NCBI RefSeq assembly: GCF_013369335.1
Contig: NZ_SZQJ01000009.1
Span: 1 to 64,000, forward strand
Direction: 5' to 3'
Length of the DNA stretch: 64,000 bases
DNA from: Vibrio sp. JPW-9-11-11
GTDB taxonomy: Bacteria > Pseudomonadota > Gammaproteobacteria > Enterobacterales > Vibrionaceae
Positions 8,067 through 16,853 of this stretch are shown piece after piece; positions within the stretch are counted from its first letter, which is position 1; each line of letters begins with the position of its first letter. The notes under the pieces are model-generated. The model made no database searches. It had not been told where the DNA came from and saw only the letters and a program-made list of their open reading frames with translations. The translations under genes were made by a program, and so were the position numbers.

Positions 8067-8078
8067 ATCCAAGGCAAC

Positions 8079-8200
8079 TAACAAAGCATTCAAGAGGGAT
8101 TCACAACGCTTGGCATTTTTGCTTCTACTTCAAATTTAATGGTTACGGTACAATGCTTTAGGTTGGGTGGTAGCGTTGCTCACCCTTTAATTGGGCGTTA
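8079..8200 (+). repeat. attC recombination site, plus orientation
   Basis: Reads TAACAAAGCATTCAAGAGGG to TTGGGCGTTA. It is the first site in the opposite orientation. From 8092 on it is the mirror of 759-867; its first 13 bases differ from that partner. Confidence 0.9.
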
Positions 8201-8588
8201 TGTTTACTTTAATTTCAATAACTTAAAAATTCTTCGATCTATGTTCTTTGCCCCTTTGGCAGTTCGTCTGAATTGTCTCAGAAAATCCGCATTATCGGCC
8301 TACATTCGTGAATTTTTCAGCCAGTAAAACATCTCAATATCAGTGGGTTGCTTCATTTGCACGTCCTGGCGGTTGGTTTTGAATATAGCTGACTCTAAGT
8401 CGCTTCCAGCACATTTTCCAAGTATCATTTCAGCTTGGCAGTTGCCTCATTGGGCAGGGACGTGGACTGACCCGCTTGGTGTTTCGTGCGTCTGACGGCC
8501 AAGTGAGGTTAGGCTTGTGGTTCACTTCTTGAAATACGTTTAACAACGCAGTTCTTTGCTAAGTAAGTCAGTCATTTATGGTAAAACA
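8201..8588 (+). other. Orfless cassette body, family A (inverted twin of 371-758)
   Basis: Identical, inverted, to 371-758. It has no supported gene. A 62-codon frame running out of the preceding attC into this body (8139-8327) is present in both copies only because they are duplicates. Confidence 0.7.
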
Positions 8589-8707
8589 TAACAAACAATT
8601 CAAGCAGCCCCTCAACGCGTGGCGATTTTGGTTTGCGTTGGGTTAGGTGTTGCCGAGTAATGCGGAAAGTGAGTCATCGCGTTTTGGGGCTACTTAATTG
8701 GGTGTTA
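8589..8707 (+). repeat. attC recombination site, plus orientation
   Basis: Reads TAACAAACAATTCAAGCAGC to TTGGGTGTTA, with CAACGCGTGGCGATTTTGG as the inner arm. Mirror of 252-370. Confidence 0.9.
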
Positions 8708-8791
8708 TACAGCGAATTTCACAATATTCATCTTGATGCATTTTGTTGCATGCTGTAACATTTTGTTTTTACTAAAATAGTTGGTTATAAA

Positions 8792-9007
8792 ATGACAAAG
8801 TTTACAGAATATAAAGTGGTTCACATTGTAGAAGGTGGCTGCGGAACAATCTTGTTAGGCGCAAGCGGTTTACCTGTGCAAAAAATGGAAGCTGAGCTAA
8901 ACAAGTATGCACAAGATGGTTGGCAAGTTGTATTTCAAGTAGTTGAGCAAAAGCGCTTTATGCTGTTTTGGAAGCGTGAGGCTGTGATTATCACGCTTGG
9001 CCGATAA
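8792..9007 (+). CDS. DUF4177-like protein (first gene of a three-gene cassette)
   Basis: A 71-residue protein beginning [23 protein letters not shown] near the N-terminus, then [19 protein letters not shown] and a final strand, match the small DUF4177 fold. No signal peptide; one short hydrophobic strand (FMLFW) near the end. The following gene starts 2 bases after its stop, so the three genes of this cassette appear to be one translational unit. Its first 55 codons are duplicated in inverted orientation at the left edge of the window. Function unknown. Confidence 0.78.
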   Translation: MTKFTEYKVVHIVEGGCGTILLGASGLPVQKMEAELNKYAQDGWQVVFQVVEQKRFMLFWKREAVIITLGR

Positions 9008-9009
9008 GT

Positions 9010-9234
9010 TTGGTTAAATATCTTTCTTTAAAGTTGATCCATCGCTATCAAGCTAGCGGTGGATCAAAACAACTATTGAACATTGAGTGTAATTTTGAGC
9101 CTACTTGCTCAGAGTACACTAAACAATGTATTGAAAAGCATGGGGCTGTCAAAGGTTGGAAGCTAGGCCTAGCTAGAATTAAGCGATGTAATCAACCTGA
9201 CCTCATTGGAAAAATATATGATGAGGTGCCGTAA
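9010..9234 (+). CDS. YidD-like membrane protein insertion factor
   Basis: A 74-residue protein starting at a TTG directly after the upstream stop. The segment [35 protein letters not shown] contains the hallmark of YidD (UPF0161): C-x-F-x-P-T-C-S-x-Y, the HGAVKG helix and an R-x-x-R-C-N/P end. Chromosomal YidD, encoded near yidC, helps insert proteins into the inner membrane. Here the gene is a mobile cassette member between a DUF4177 gene and a small membrane protein gene, so a role in inserting that partner is a reasonable guess. No good ribosome site precedes it; translational coupling is likely. Confidence 0.85.
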   Translation: MVKYLSLKLIHRYQASGGSKQLLNIECNFEPTCSEYTKQCIEKHGAVKGWKLGLARIKRCNQPDLIGKIYDEVP

Positions 9235-9623
9235 TGCGTTTATTCGAACCGATCGAACAATTGGAAAAAAATGAAGAGCTCTTGAGGAACCAGGTCAATT
9301 CATTGCCTGAAGGTCAAAAGAAAGAGTTCTATAAGCAACAATCTAAAAAGCTCAAAGATCCAGACACCTATGCTACTTTGAACTGGTTTTTTCTTGGTGG
9401 CTTTCATCATTGTTATTTAGGTAAGTACGCTTTATTTGCTCTAGAGTTGACACTGCTAACGATAAGTATCGTAGGCTTAACTCTAGGCCACTCAAGCGCA
9501 TTTATTATCCTCGGGTTACTTGTTCTCTATGAGTTGCCGCAACTGTTTTTTTCGCAGAAGATCGCCAGGCAGCATAATTATCAAGTTTCTTGTGACATAT
9601 TTAATGATGTACGAAGAGGATAG
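9234..9623 (+). CDS. Small membrane protein, TM2-domain-like
   Basis: A 129-residue protein beginning [17 protein letters not shown]. Residues 1-40 are charged and helical. Then LNWFFLGGFHHCYLGKY (about 46-62) resembles the glycine-rich turn of TM2-domain proteins, followed by two hydrophobic spans (about 63-82 and 86-104). Its ATG overlaps the YidD-like stop by one base (TAATG), showing tight coupling. It ends 15 bases before the attC. The substrate or partner is unknown. Confidence 0.72.
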   Translation: MRLFEPIEQLEKNEELLRNQVNSLPEGQKKEFYKQQSKKLKDPDTYATLNWFFLGGFHHCYLGKYALFALELTLLTISIVGLTLGHSSAFIILGLLVLYELPQLFFSQKIARQHNYQVSCDIFNDVRRG

Positions 9624-9638
9624 GTGGAAAGTGCTGTA

Positions 9639-9716
9639 TAACAAAGCGTTTAAGAGGGCTCCATACGCTTGCTGGTTTCGCTTCACTCACGTTTAGCAAG
9701 CGCATGTCGCCCCAAG
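9639..9716 (+). repeat. Truncated attC, plus orientation
   Basis: Begins TAACAAAGCGTTTAAGAGGG and holds GCTTGC and GCAAGC inner arms, but the expected right half ending in GGCGTTA is missing. Sequence of the next cassette begins directly after CATGTCGCCCC. The site is probably non-functional or needs checking. Confidence 0.7.
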
Positions 9717-10040
9717 TTCTTGAATCACTCAGGCCGTAAAACATGCCAAATTTCATGGGTTGCCTCATTGGTTTTCAGAGTTGGTTCGTGGCGAGTTTAG
9801 CTGGCGCAAAGTGTGGTAAGGGCAAGTTTATCGGAAGTTCTTCTTCGCTGGTCTTTCGCTGCGTTAAGTTTCGAGAAGCAAAAGCAGAGTCGTGCGCTGA
9901 AATTCACCATTAGTCACTTGTGGGAAGCTGGTCTGCAACATAGTGACTTCGTCTGTTCAGTGACTCACAAAAAGTGCTTGGTTTATTTGTGGTTTTCGTG
10001 TCTAAGGTAGTTTTCACGTGCTTAACTTGGCTTATGCGCA
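9717..10040 (+). other. Orfless cassette body, family E (5' truncated)
   Basis: Homologous to the minus strand of 4458-4883 but lacking that copy's first 100 or so bases. No gene is supported. The junction with the truncated attC at its left indicates a deletion between two cassettes. Confidence 0.68.
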
Positions 10041-10080
10041 TAACAAACACTTTAAAACGGATTCGCAACGCTTGGCACTT
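10041..10080 (+). repeat. Partial attC at the end of the array
   Basis: TAACAAACACTTTAAAACGG followed by ATTCGCAACGCTTGGCACTT is the left half of a VCR-type attC. No right half follows. It is the last attC-like sequence in the window, so the superintegron boundary is near 10,080. Confidence 0.72.
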
Positions 10081-10140
10081 ATTCTTCTACTTTACTTATA
10101 TACTATGCTGTTTGTGTTAACTCAATTGGAGATAGTCGCT

Positions 10141-10521
10141 ATGAGTACAGAACGTCATGGGATCACATTGGGCATTGAGCGCATTGGCTCGGAGCCTGTT
10201 TTAGTGTTTAAAGCCAGAGGTAAGCTTACGCATGAAGACTACGAAGCGATTGTTCCAGTGTTGGATGCGACTATAGAGAAGGTTAACTTAAAGCATCTAA
10301 AAATGCTGGTTGATATTACTGAGTTTTCTGGCTGGGAGCTTCGTGCGGCGTGGGATGATTTTCAGCTTGGGTTAAAGATTGGCGTTACGATAGAGAAAAT
10401 AGCCATCTACGGTGATAAGAACTGGCAGGAACTAGCCGCCAAAATAGCAAGTTGGTTTATAGCGGGTGAAGTAAAGGCATTTGGTAATTACGACTCTGCA
10501 GTGAACTGGCTAACTGATTGA
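10141..10521 (+). CDS. SpoIIAA-like (STAS-fold) protein
   Basis: A 126-residue cytoplasmic protein beginning MSTERHGITLGIERIGSEPV. The pattern VFKARGKLTHEDYEAIVPVLDATI, LKMLVDITEFSGWELRAAWDDFQLGL and KIAIYGDKNWQELAAKI is that of the SpoIIAA-like/DUF3478 family (STAS fold), often found near stress or lipid-related genes. The ATG at 10141 is preceded by GGAGATAG, better than an upstream in-frame start lying in the attC fragment. It stands alone next to the array end and is probably the first chromosomal gene. Precise role unknown. Confidence 0.85.
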   Translation: MSTERHGITLGIERIGSEPVLVFKARGKLTHEDYEAIVPVLDATIEKVNLKHLKMLVDITEFSGWELRAAWDDFQLGLKIGVTIEKIAIYGDKNWQELAAKIASWFIAGEVKAFGNYDSAVNWLTD

Positions 10522-10762
10522 CCTTAGGTACGATTTTATCGGTGTTTCCAGTGGCATGAGGAGTGTGCCCGTTTAGATCCTCGGCTTAAAAGGGGCTTGT
10601 TGAGAACATACTGAGTTCATAGAAGTGAACAAGAATACAACCCACTGACTTGAGGCGGGTCATTAGCGTGTGATAGTTTTTAGTTCAAGTCAACGTTTGT
10701 GATTACGCCAAAGGCTTGGTTTTATCTGAGCGTAAAGCAAGGTTAAGTATCAGGGAGAGGGT

Positions 10763-11368
10763 ATGGAGATTGTGTTGTACAGCGCGCAAGATTCTAACAG
10801 CTCACGTCGAGTGGAGTGGGTGTTAAACTATAAAGCGCTCATCTATCGCAGAGTGGAAGTAGACGTCTCAGCAAATAACTCAAGCTATTTGGCGATCAAC
10901 CCGTTTGGCTATGTCCCCTCTTTGTCCATCGATGGTTTTGTGGTCTGTGAGTCGATGGCAATTATTGAATACCTTGAAGAGTGTTTTCCTGACCGCCTTT
11001 TAATCGGTCGATGCCCTAAAGAGCGAGCACAAGTGCGCCAAGTCTGTGAGTTCGTCAATGCGACGATTCATACGCCTCAAAATCGAACCGTGTTGGCATT
11101 TCTGCGCCCTGAGCTAGAAGAAGAACAAAAACGAAGATTGAGGGCAGAGTGGGTGGTGCAATGCCTCAACAAGTTGCGCCCCAGTTTATGCGTAGACTCC
11201 GGCTATGCAGTCGCCACCTATTTCACCATCGCTGATATTTTTGTCGCTTGTATGTACACTAAGGCTCGTCAGCACGGCGCTGAACCCATCGCTTTCTACG
11301 AACGTCACTTGTCTAAGCTACGCAGCGATAGTCAAGTAGCGTCTGCCGAGCCGCAACCCCGAATATGA
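10763..11368 (+). CDS. Glutathione S-transferase family protein
   Basis: A 201-residue protein beginning MEIVLYSAQDSNSSRRVEWV. The N-terminal thioredoxin-like domain shows the S-S/R-x-x-W-V-L start, NPFGYVPSL with the cis-proline, and ESMAIIEYLEE, the glutathione-binding E-S motif. The all-helical C-terminal domain follows from about residue 90, with TIADIFVACM at about 150. The order resembles maleylacetoacetate isomerase/zeta-class GSTs, but no catabolic partners are adjacent. GGGAGAGGGT precedes the ATG. Physiological substrate unknown. Confidence 0.85.
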   Translation: MEIVLYSAQDSNSSRRVEWVLNYKALIYRRVEVDVSANNSSYLAINPFGYVPSLSIDGFVVCESMAIIEYLEECFPDRLLIGRCPKERAQVRQVCEFVNATIHTPQNRTVLAFLRPELEEEQKRRLRAEWVVQCLNKLRPSLCVDSGYAVATYFTIADIFVACMYTKARQHGAEPIAFYERHLSKLRSDSQVASAEPQPRI

Positions 11369-11423
11369 CATACCACCGCTTGCTTTTGAGAATGAAGCGT
11401 AAGAGCCTTGTTGCAAGATGGAA

Positions 11424-11579
11424 CTAAAAAATACAGTGTTTGGTAAAGTCTTTGGCTTCGTTTGCGGTCCAATCCCCTTTCGGCTTCTGTTTCAAATCTT
11501 CGCACCAAGCTTCACTTCCGACCTCAGTACAGGCTGAGAGGGCGAAACTTAATGCTAGCATTGCAATGATTTTATTCAT
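11424..11579 (-). CDS. DUF3012 small lipoprotein
   Basis: A 51-residue protein on the minus strand beginning MNKIIAMLALSFALSACTEV. The lipobox LSAC puts the lipidated cysteine at residue 17. The mature part, VGSEAWCEDLKQKPKGDWTANEAKDFTKHC, fits DUF3012, a tiny lipoprotein family common in Vibrio and other gammaproteobacteria. GGAGTAGG lies before the ATG on the minus strand. Membrane-anchored; function unknown. Confidence 0.85.
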   Translation of the reverse strand: MNKIIAMLALSFALSACTEVGSEAWCEDLKQKPKGDWTANEAKDFTKHCIF

Positions 11580-11806
11580 GAACCTACTCCTTAATCACTT
11601 TTTATTACTAACTATTAGAGTCTTGCTATCAATAAAAGTCAACGTAGTTAAACGTTTAGCGATGGCAGGTGCGCGTGTTATGGCGACAGCCACTGCTGCT
11701 TGTATCGCTATCTCTCAGCGAGATGGATTGTATGAAAAGGGCTTCATCACGGAAACGAGTATTGTTAGTATGCTCAGTGTTCTCCACATCACTACCCAGG
11801 AAGAGT

Positions 11807-12154
11807 ATGGATACGCCAAAACGGCCGATTAATCGCCACGACCACTATCATGCCCACGTTTATTTCGACGCACCAAGCTTGGCATTCGCCCGCCAGTTGC
11901 GAAATGAGCTCGAACAGGAGTTTGAGCTTGAATTGGGAACCATGCATCAACGTCTAGTTGGTCCCCACACCATGTGGAGTTTTCAAGTGTTATTTGATAG
12001 CACTCAGTTCGAGTCGCTAATCACATGGCTAGACGTTCATCGTGGAGCGCTAAGTGTATTGGTTCATGCCGACACCGGAGATGATTTGGTGGATCATACA
12101 CAATACGCCTATTGGTTGGGGTGCCCTGTCAAACTTGATTTAAGCCAGTTTTAA
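11807..12154 (+). CDS. DOPA 4,5-dioxygenase family protein
   Basis: A 115-residue protein beginning MDTPKRPINRHDHYHAHVYF. HDHYHAHVYFD, GPHTMWSFQVLF and VHADTGDDLVDHT carry the histidines of the DOPA-dioxygenase-like fold (extradiol ring cleavage, metal binding). Bacterial members are mostly untested, so the substrate is open. AGGAAGAG precedes the ATG at 11807, which is the family's usual start; the open frame extending upstream is not supported. Confidence 0.85.
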   Translation: MDTPKRPINRHDHYHAHVYFDAPSLAFARQLRNELEQEFELELGTMHQRLVGPHTMWSFQVLFDSTQFESLITWLDVHRGALSVLVHADTGDDLVDHTQYAYWLGCPVKLDLSQF

Positions 12155-12236
12155 GAAAAGGGATTGACTCCAAACAAGCGGCACGCTGGCTCTGTCGGCA
12201 GGTTTATTCTAGTGCTAGTAAGAGGCGCCAATTGCG

Positions 12237-12788
12237 ATGACGACTTACCATCAACAATTGATATCACTGATCACACAAGACATGCACCGTGTGGCGGCCC
12301 TGGATGCCGTGGCGAGGTTAGATTTACCTCAATGCTACATAGCGGCGGGGTTTGTGCGTAACCTCGTTTGGGATTACCTGCACAATAACGTCCTTCCAAC
12401 ACCACTTAGCGATGTAGATGTTATCTATTTTGATCGCTCAGAAGACGACGCCATGCAACAGTCGCACTACGAGAAGCGGCTTTCAGCAGTGATGCCTGAA
12501 CTTAACTGGCAGGTTCGAAATCAGGCCATCATGCATGTACGCAATGGGGATCCTGTTTATGAAAGTACGCTCGATGCGATGAGGTATTGGCCAGAGCAAG
12601 AAACCGCGGTGGCAGTCAGAAAAGTCGACGACAACACCTATCAAGTTATTAGTGCTTTTGGATTAGCCTCACTTTTTGCAGGCATGATCACGCCTAATCC
12701 TAGACGTTGCTTGGAAACATTCAACGATCGCTTAGTGAGTAAAGGCTGGCTCGAGCAATGGCCGAAACTTCACGTGGCCAGGGCTTAA
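12237..12788 (+). CDS. Nucleotidyltransferase family protein (DUF925-like)
   Basis: A 183-residue protein. CYIAAGFVRNLVWDYL followed by PLSDVDVIYFD has the G-F/G-x-V-R and D-x-D layout of minimal nucleotidyltransferases, and the later TLDAMRYWPEQETAVAVRK and NPRRCLETFNDRLVSKGW match the DUF925 type found in many bacteria. It probably transfers a nucleotide to an unknown acceptor. It lies 82 bases after the dioxygenase-like gene, same direction. Confidence 0.82.
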   Translation: MTTYHQQLISLITQDMHRVAALDAVARLDLPQCYIAAGFVRNLVWDYLHNNVLPTPLSDVDVIYFDRSEDDAMQQSHYEKRLSAVMPELNWQVRNQAIMHVRNGDPVYESTLDAMRYWPEQETAVAVRKVDDNTYQVISAFGLASLFAGMITPNPRRCLETFNDRLVSKGWLEQWPKLHVARA

Positions 12789-12917
12789 ACGCAGGAGGCG
12801 ACGATGGCAGAAAATGAGTAGTCTGCGAGTAAGATCGCCTCAATCAGTCCGGGTTGGCTGGAGGGCGTGTTAGACTGGCGTGCCCGAGACATAGAAACGA
12901 ATAAGTGAGTGATACGA

Positions 12918-13361
12918 ATGGAAATCAGCTTGAGACCGGCGGTTGAATCCGACATTGATTTTTTGGTGGCGCTACGCGATGCAACCATGCGTGAATACCT
13001 AGAACAAGTCGGTATGCCGACGACGTTAGAAGACTACCTGAATCGCATCGAATACAAGTTTGATTGTGCCGAAATCGTGTTGCTTGATCATTTGCCGGTG
13101 GGTTTGTTCAAAGCTGAGTATCAACCGGAGAAGCGCTGTTGGTATTTGATTCAAATCCAAATTCATCCCGGATATCAAAACTTAAAGATTGGAACTCAGT
13201 TAATTGAGCGTTTGATTGCTCGAACTGAGCAGCAAGGAACAACACTGGCACTGAGTGTCATTAAAACCAATCCCGCGTATCATCTGTATCAAAAGCTCGG
13301 TTTTAGTAAAGTCGCAGAAAATCAATCTGAGTATCTATTGGAGCGCTCACCTAGACGCTAA
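12918..13361 (+). CDS. GNAT-family N-acetyltransferase
   Basis: A 147-residue protein beginning MEISLRPAVESDIDFLVALR. The central acetyl-CoA site is QIHPGYQNLKIGTQLIERLI (the Q/R-x-x-G-x-G/A loop as YQNLKIG), and NPAYHLYQKLGFSK near the end is the typical C-terminal GNAT signature. A GTG three codons upstream (12909) is an alternative start. Substrate unknown. Confidence 0.87.
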   Translation: MEISLRPAVESDIDFLVALRDATMREYLEQVGMPTTLEDYLNRIEYKFDCAEIVLLDHLPVGLFKAEYQPEKRCWYLIQIQIHPGYQNLKIGTQLIERLIARTEQQGTTLALSVIKTNPAYHLYQKLGFSKVAENQSEYLLERSPRR

Positions 13362-13599
13362 TTAGTGACGTCAATCTTCACAACTTACTAGGCAGCATTG
13401 CGCTGCCTCACTTTCCTTACGCTTACCTCTCGCTCTTATCCTTAGCCTACATAAAAATGTGCCCTGGTCGACAAATTGACACAAAATCTGGATCTTTGTC
13501 ATTTTACAGCCACAATTTAGTTATAAATATAATAATAGCGTTATCTGAATGGTCACTTTGGCGCTGTCTAATGTACTTGTTTTATAAGGATTATAAACG

Positions 13600-15513
13600 A
13601 TGCGAAACCTAGGATTTAAGACGTTACTACTTATTGCCATCATTGCTTTGGTAGTGGTGTCTGTTTCGACGTCGAGCTACGTTGCTTACGTGAAGCAGCG
13701 AGACGCACTGGTTGAGTTAATAACGAAAAGCAACCAAAACTACGTAGATGCGGAAGCGGAACAGATTGCAAGTCGCCTAAATGAGAAAGTGGCCGGGCTA
13801 GAAAAGCTTGGCCAACGTTTCCAGAACGAGCCGATTACGGGTGAGCCGCAAGATTTCATTGAAATGACGCATATGTTTGCTGCCGCAATGAACTTAAATA
13901 GCTCAGTTGTCGCCTTCACTAATGGTGATGCCTACTGGAACCAAACCGCAAACACTTGGCCGAATCACAAGTTTGATGGGGATGTGACGACGCGCGGTTG
14001 GTATCAAGCTGGCCGACAAGCCACGACGACCAGTATTACTGAACCCTATCTTGGCAGTGAAGCGGGCGGTATCTACTGGGTATCAATCGTCAGGAAAACC
14101 TTTAGCGGCATGATTTCTGCTGATATGCAGTTAGATTTTCTCAATGACATAGTGAAATCGGCCAATGAAGTCGCGGGAAAAACGGCGTTCATTCTAAACC
14201 ACGATGGCACCATATTGGCGTCTTCGCTTCAAGCGGTGAAAGCAGGTGAAAAAACCGACCGCTACCCTTGGCTTAGCAAAGTGTCGCAACAGGTTTTAGG
14301 CAAGGACAATGCCCACTTTGAATCATTAGTGGATGATAGGGAAAAGCTGTTTTTTTCCCATCAAATTCGTATCGCTGATAAAAGCTGGTATCTACTCGTT
14401 GGGTTAGATAAAGAGATTGTTTTCGCTGATCTATCGGCGGCTAAACGTAATGCGATCGTTACGGCTCTGATTGCCACTGCGGTCAGTGTCATCATCGCAC
14501 TGCTTATTCTTCGCGTTTTATATCGTCCAATCTTAGTTCTAAAAGAGACGGTTATGAGCTTGAGTCAAGGCAACGGAGATTTGACTCAGCGGATTGAAGT
14601 GAAAACCAATGATGACTTGGGCCAAATTTCGCAAGGTGTGAATGCCTTCATTGAGAACTTGCAAACCATGATGCTGGAAATTCGTCAGGTGACGGACCAG
14701 CTCAATGAAAACGTCGATAGGATGAAAGATCAGAGTCAACGTAACAGTGCGATTCTACAAAATCATGTACAGGAGACTGAGCAGGTTGTTACTGCGATTG
14801 AAGAAATGAACTCGACCGCAGACTCCATGGCGACCGATGCGGCGAACACCGCTGACTTGACCAATAAAGCTAACGAAGCCAGTGCCGAGTCGAAGAGGAC
14901 GGTAACGCAGGCTCAAACGAATGTCCAAGAGTTGGTTGATGATGTCGGCGCTGCGTCTGAGAACGTGAATAAAATGGCTTCAGAAACCGATGGTATTAAC
15001 ACCATCCTAGGTGTGATCGGTGATATTGCCGAACAAACTAATTTATTGGCGTTGAATGCAGCCATAGAGGCCGCTCGTGCTGGGGAGCAAGGACGAGGAT
15101 TTGCGGTGGTGGCCGATGAGGTGCGCAACTTAGCCAGTCGTACTAAAACCAGTACCGAAGAGATTGAAGCCGCGCTATCGAGTTTACAGCGTGGTAGTCA
15201 GTCTGTAGTGAACTCTATGGAGACCACCAAACAGAAATGTGCTCAAACCGCAGAGGGTGCAGGAGAGGTGGCCGAAAGTCTTGATGTTATGACTCAGTTC
15301 GTCACCGACATTAACGACTTGAGTACCCAAATCGCGACTGCCGCTGAGGAGCAAAGTAGCGTGACGCAAGAGCTCAGTCGTAATATGTCGGCTATCAACG
15401 ATATTGTTGGAGAGCTCGATAGCAATGGTCAGCAAGCCCTTGAAGAAGCGCAAACTATCTCGGATATGAACCAAACGCTAACCGGGATCGTCAGGCGCTT
15501 TAAGTTGAGTTAA
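13600..15513 (+). CDS. Methyl-accepting chemotaxis protein, dCache type
   Basis: A 637-residue chemoreceptor. TM1 is about residues 7-27. The periplasmic region to about 280 contains a dCache domain ([56 protein letters not shown]), a fold that often binds amino acids or other small ligands. TM2 is about 285-308, followed by HAMP. The signalling tip [20 protein letters not shown] sits near residue 478. TAAGGATTATAAACG precedes the ATG. It is monocistronic and ends with a bidirectional terminator. Confidence 0.95.
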   Translation: MRNLGFKTLLLIAIIALVVVSVSTSSYVAYVKQRDALVELITKSNQNYVDAEAEQIASRLNEKVAGLEKLGQRFQNEPITGEPQDFIEMTHMFAAAMNLNSSVVAFTNGDAYWNQTANTWPNHKFDGDVTTRGWYQAGRQATTTSITEPYLGSEAGGIYWVSIVRKTFSGMISADMQLDFLNDIVKSANEVAGKTAFILNHDGTILASSLQAVKAGEKTDRYPWLSKVSQQVLGKDNAHFESLVDDREKLFFSHQIRIADKSWYLLVGLDKEIVFADLSAAKRNAIVTALIATAVSVIIALLILRVLYRPILVLKETVMSLSQGNGDLTQRIEVKTNDDLGQISQGVNAFIENLQTMMLEIRQVTDQLNENVDRMKDQSQRNSAILQNHVQETEQVVTAIEEMNSTADSMATDAANTADLTNKANEASAESKRTVTQAQTNVQELVDDVGAASENVNKMASETDGINTILGVIGDIAEQTNLLALNAAIEAARAGEQGRGFAVVADEVRNLASRTKTSTEEIEAALSSLQRGSQSVVNSMETTKQKCAQTAEGAGEVAESLDVMTQFVTDINDLSTQIATAAEEQSSVTQELSRNMSAINDIVGELDSNGQQALEEAQTISDMNQTLTGIVRRFKLS

Positions 15514-15531
15514 TGAAACTAGAGCAAAGAG

Positions 15532-15556
15532 TAAAGGCGCAAATAGCGCCTTTATT
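15532..15556. terminator. Bidirectional terminator between chemoreceptor and MFS gene
   Basis: Stem AAAGGCGC / GCGCCTTT with loop AAATA, followed by TATT on the plus strand and TACTC on the other. It overlaps the last bases of the convergent MFS gene. Confidence 0.75.
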
Positions 15557-16760
15557 CATTCTGCCATTGGGGCGAGAGAGTCGGTGAACGGCTGATCAGC
15601 CACATCAAACAGACCGCGCCGAAGATGCTCATCGCCGCCAAAATAAACCCATATTGCGTGAGTCCCCATTTCGATAACAGAGCAATAAGCACGTAACTAA
15701 TACTCTGCATGGAGGTTGAGAACAGAGCCAACCCACCGTCGACTCGGCCACGCTGACCAATATCTATACTATTATGCATCCAGTTGGTGCGCGCAATGCG
15801 GTTGAGGGCGTTAAAAAAGCCAAACACTAGGGTGAACATGAGCAGGTGACTGGGGTGTACGGCTTGGCTCATGCCAACTAAACTCAAGGCCACCGCTAGC
15901 ATCGAATACAGCATAGTGGTTGGGTGAGGGTGCGCAGCAAGCAGCTTGATAACCAACGCGCCGCTAAAGAGGGAGCCTAAGCCAAAGGCCATACTATAGC
16001 CCGCAAACCATTCTCCTGATATTCCCGTTTCGGCAAACCATATGGGCACGAGCTTAAGTAAGAACGTCAGCACGGGATAGCATAAACAAGATAACAACAA
16101 GAACGCAAAGAAGCGTGGTTGGGCTGAAAATATGTCGCGACTTTGCTTGAGTTGGGCGAAGAAAGGTTCAGAGGTATGCGACGTCAATTGACGGTGATAG
16201 TAAGTGACGGCGTAACTTAATCCGGATAATGTCGAAGCCAAGGCGGCGAAGAGTGCAAACTGAACTATTCCCCACTTCTGCAGCAATACGACACCAAGAG
16301 CACCCGCGCCCAATGTCGTGACTTGCATAACGATTTCTTGCTTACCTGAAATCGCGGCATACTCGTGGCGTTGGTAGTTCTCCTGAGTGAACGCGTTGTT
16401 GGTGGCCCAAGCTAGGTTACTCGACACCCAAAATACCAACTGTGCGCCAGCTAAAATCCATGGGCTTAGCATATTAAGAGTAGCGCTGAGCAATACGCAT
16501 AATGCGGTAGCGGCTTGAACGACTTGAACTAAAATCAGCAGTTGTTTACGTGAGTGTCGGTCGATCAACGTGGCGAAGAAGGGGGTGAGTATAAAAGAGG
16601 TCAGCGTGCATGTAAGTGCCACCAAAGCGACGAATGAGCCCATATTGGGACTTTGCAGCATAATCCAAGGTAGCGCCATCATAAACAGGCCAGAAGAGAG
16701 TCCATCAAAAAAGCGTCCGCTTAGGTAGCTAGCGGTTTTGTGCCGTGAAAGATTAAACAT
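15552..16760 (-). CDS. MFS transporter under SoxR-type control
   Basis: A 402-residue inner-membrane protein with about 12 hydrophobic segments, beginning MFNLSRHKTASYLSGRFFDG. The TPFFATLIDRHSRKQLLI loop between TM2 and TM3 is the MFS D-R-x-x-R-K signature. It resembles drug or enterobactin-type exporters of the MFS_3/EntS kind; the substrate is unknown. It diverges from soxR, and its promoter has a SoxR box in a 19-base spacer, so expression is expected to rise with redox-active compounds. Export of a redox-cycling drug is a natural inference. Confidence 0.9.
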   Translation of the reverse strand: MFNLSRHKTASYLSGRFFDGLSSGLFMMALPWIMLQSPNMGSFVALVALTCTLTSFILTPFFATLIDRHSRKQLLILVQVVQAATALCVLLSATLNMLSPWILAGAQLVFWVSSNLAWATNNAFTQENYQRHEYAAISGKQEIVMQVTTLGAGALGVVLLQKWGIVQFALFAALASTLSGLSYAVTYYHRQLTSHTSEPFFAQLKQSRDIFSAQPRFFAFLLLSCLCYPVLTFLLKLVPIWFAETGISGEWFAGYSMAFGLGSLFSGALVIKLLAAHPHPTTMLYSMLAVALSLVGMSQAVHPSHLLMFTLVFGFFNALNRIARTNWMHNSIDIGQRGRVDGGLALFSTSMQSISYVLIALLSKWGLTQYGFILAAMSIFGAVCLMWLISRSPTLSPQWQNE

Positions 16761-16794
16761 GTTTTTTCCTTGTATCAGCTTGGGTATAACTGCT

Positions 16795-16825
16795 ACTGTA
16801 AAACCTCAAGTTAACTTAAGGTAAA
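16795..16825 (-). promoter_or_regulatory. SoxR-regulated promoter of the MFS gene
   Basis: On the minus strand the -35 is TTTACC (16825-16820) and the -10 is TACAGT (16800-16795) with a 19-base spacer, the overlong spacing of MerR-type activation. The SoxR box CCTCAAGTTAACTTAAGG (16804-16821, plus strand) fills the spacer and differs at one base from CCTCAAGTTAACTTGAGG, the known soxS operator. It probably also serves soxR autoregulation. Confidence 0.9.
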
Positions 16826-16853
16826 GAAGTTTTTATTGATTCGAGGGATTGAG

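Larger units (their letters stand above)
8092..8958. repeat. Right copy of the long inverted repeat (partner 1-867)
   Basis: Inverted duplicate of bases 1-867 with no difference in the segments compared. The end at 8958 is set only by the window edge of its partner, so the true repeat may reach through the rest of the three-gene cassette. Confidence 0.93.

Noticed and set aside
9813-10010. A 65-codon frame in the orfless cassette
   Set aside because: Part of family E, whose other copy does not keep the frame.
11440-11806. An open frame upstream of the DOPA-dioxygenase-like gene (MAGARVMATATAACIAIS region)
   Set aside because: It runs antisense over the DUF3012 lipoprotein gene and has no recognisable family; the dioxygenase start at 11807 is well supported by itself.
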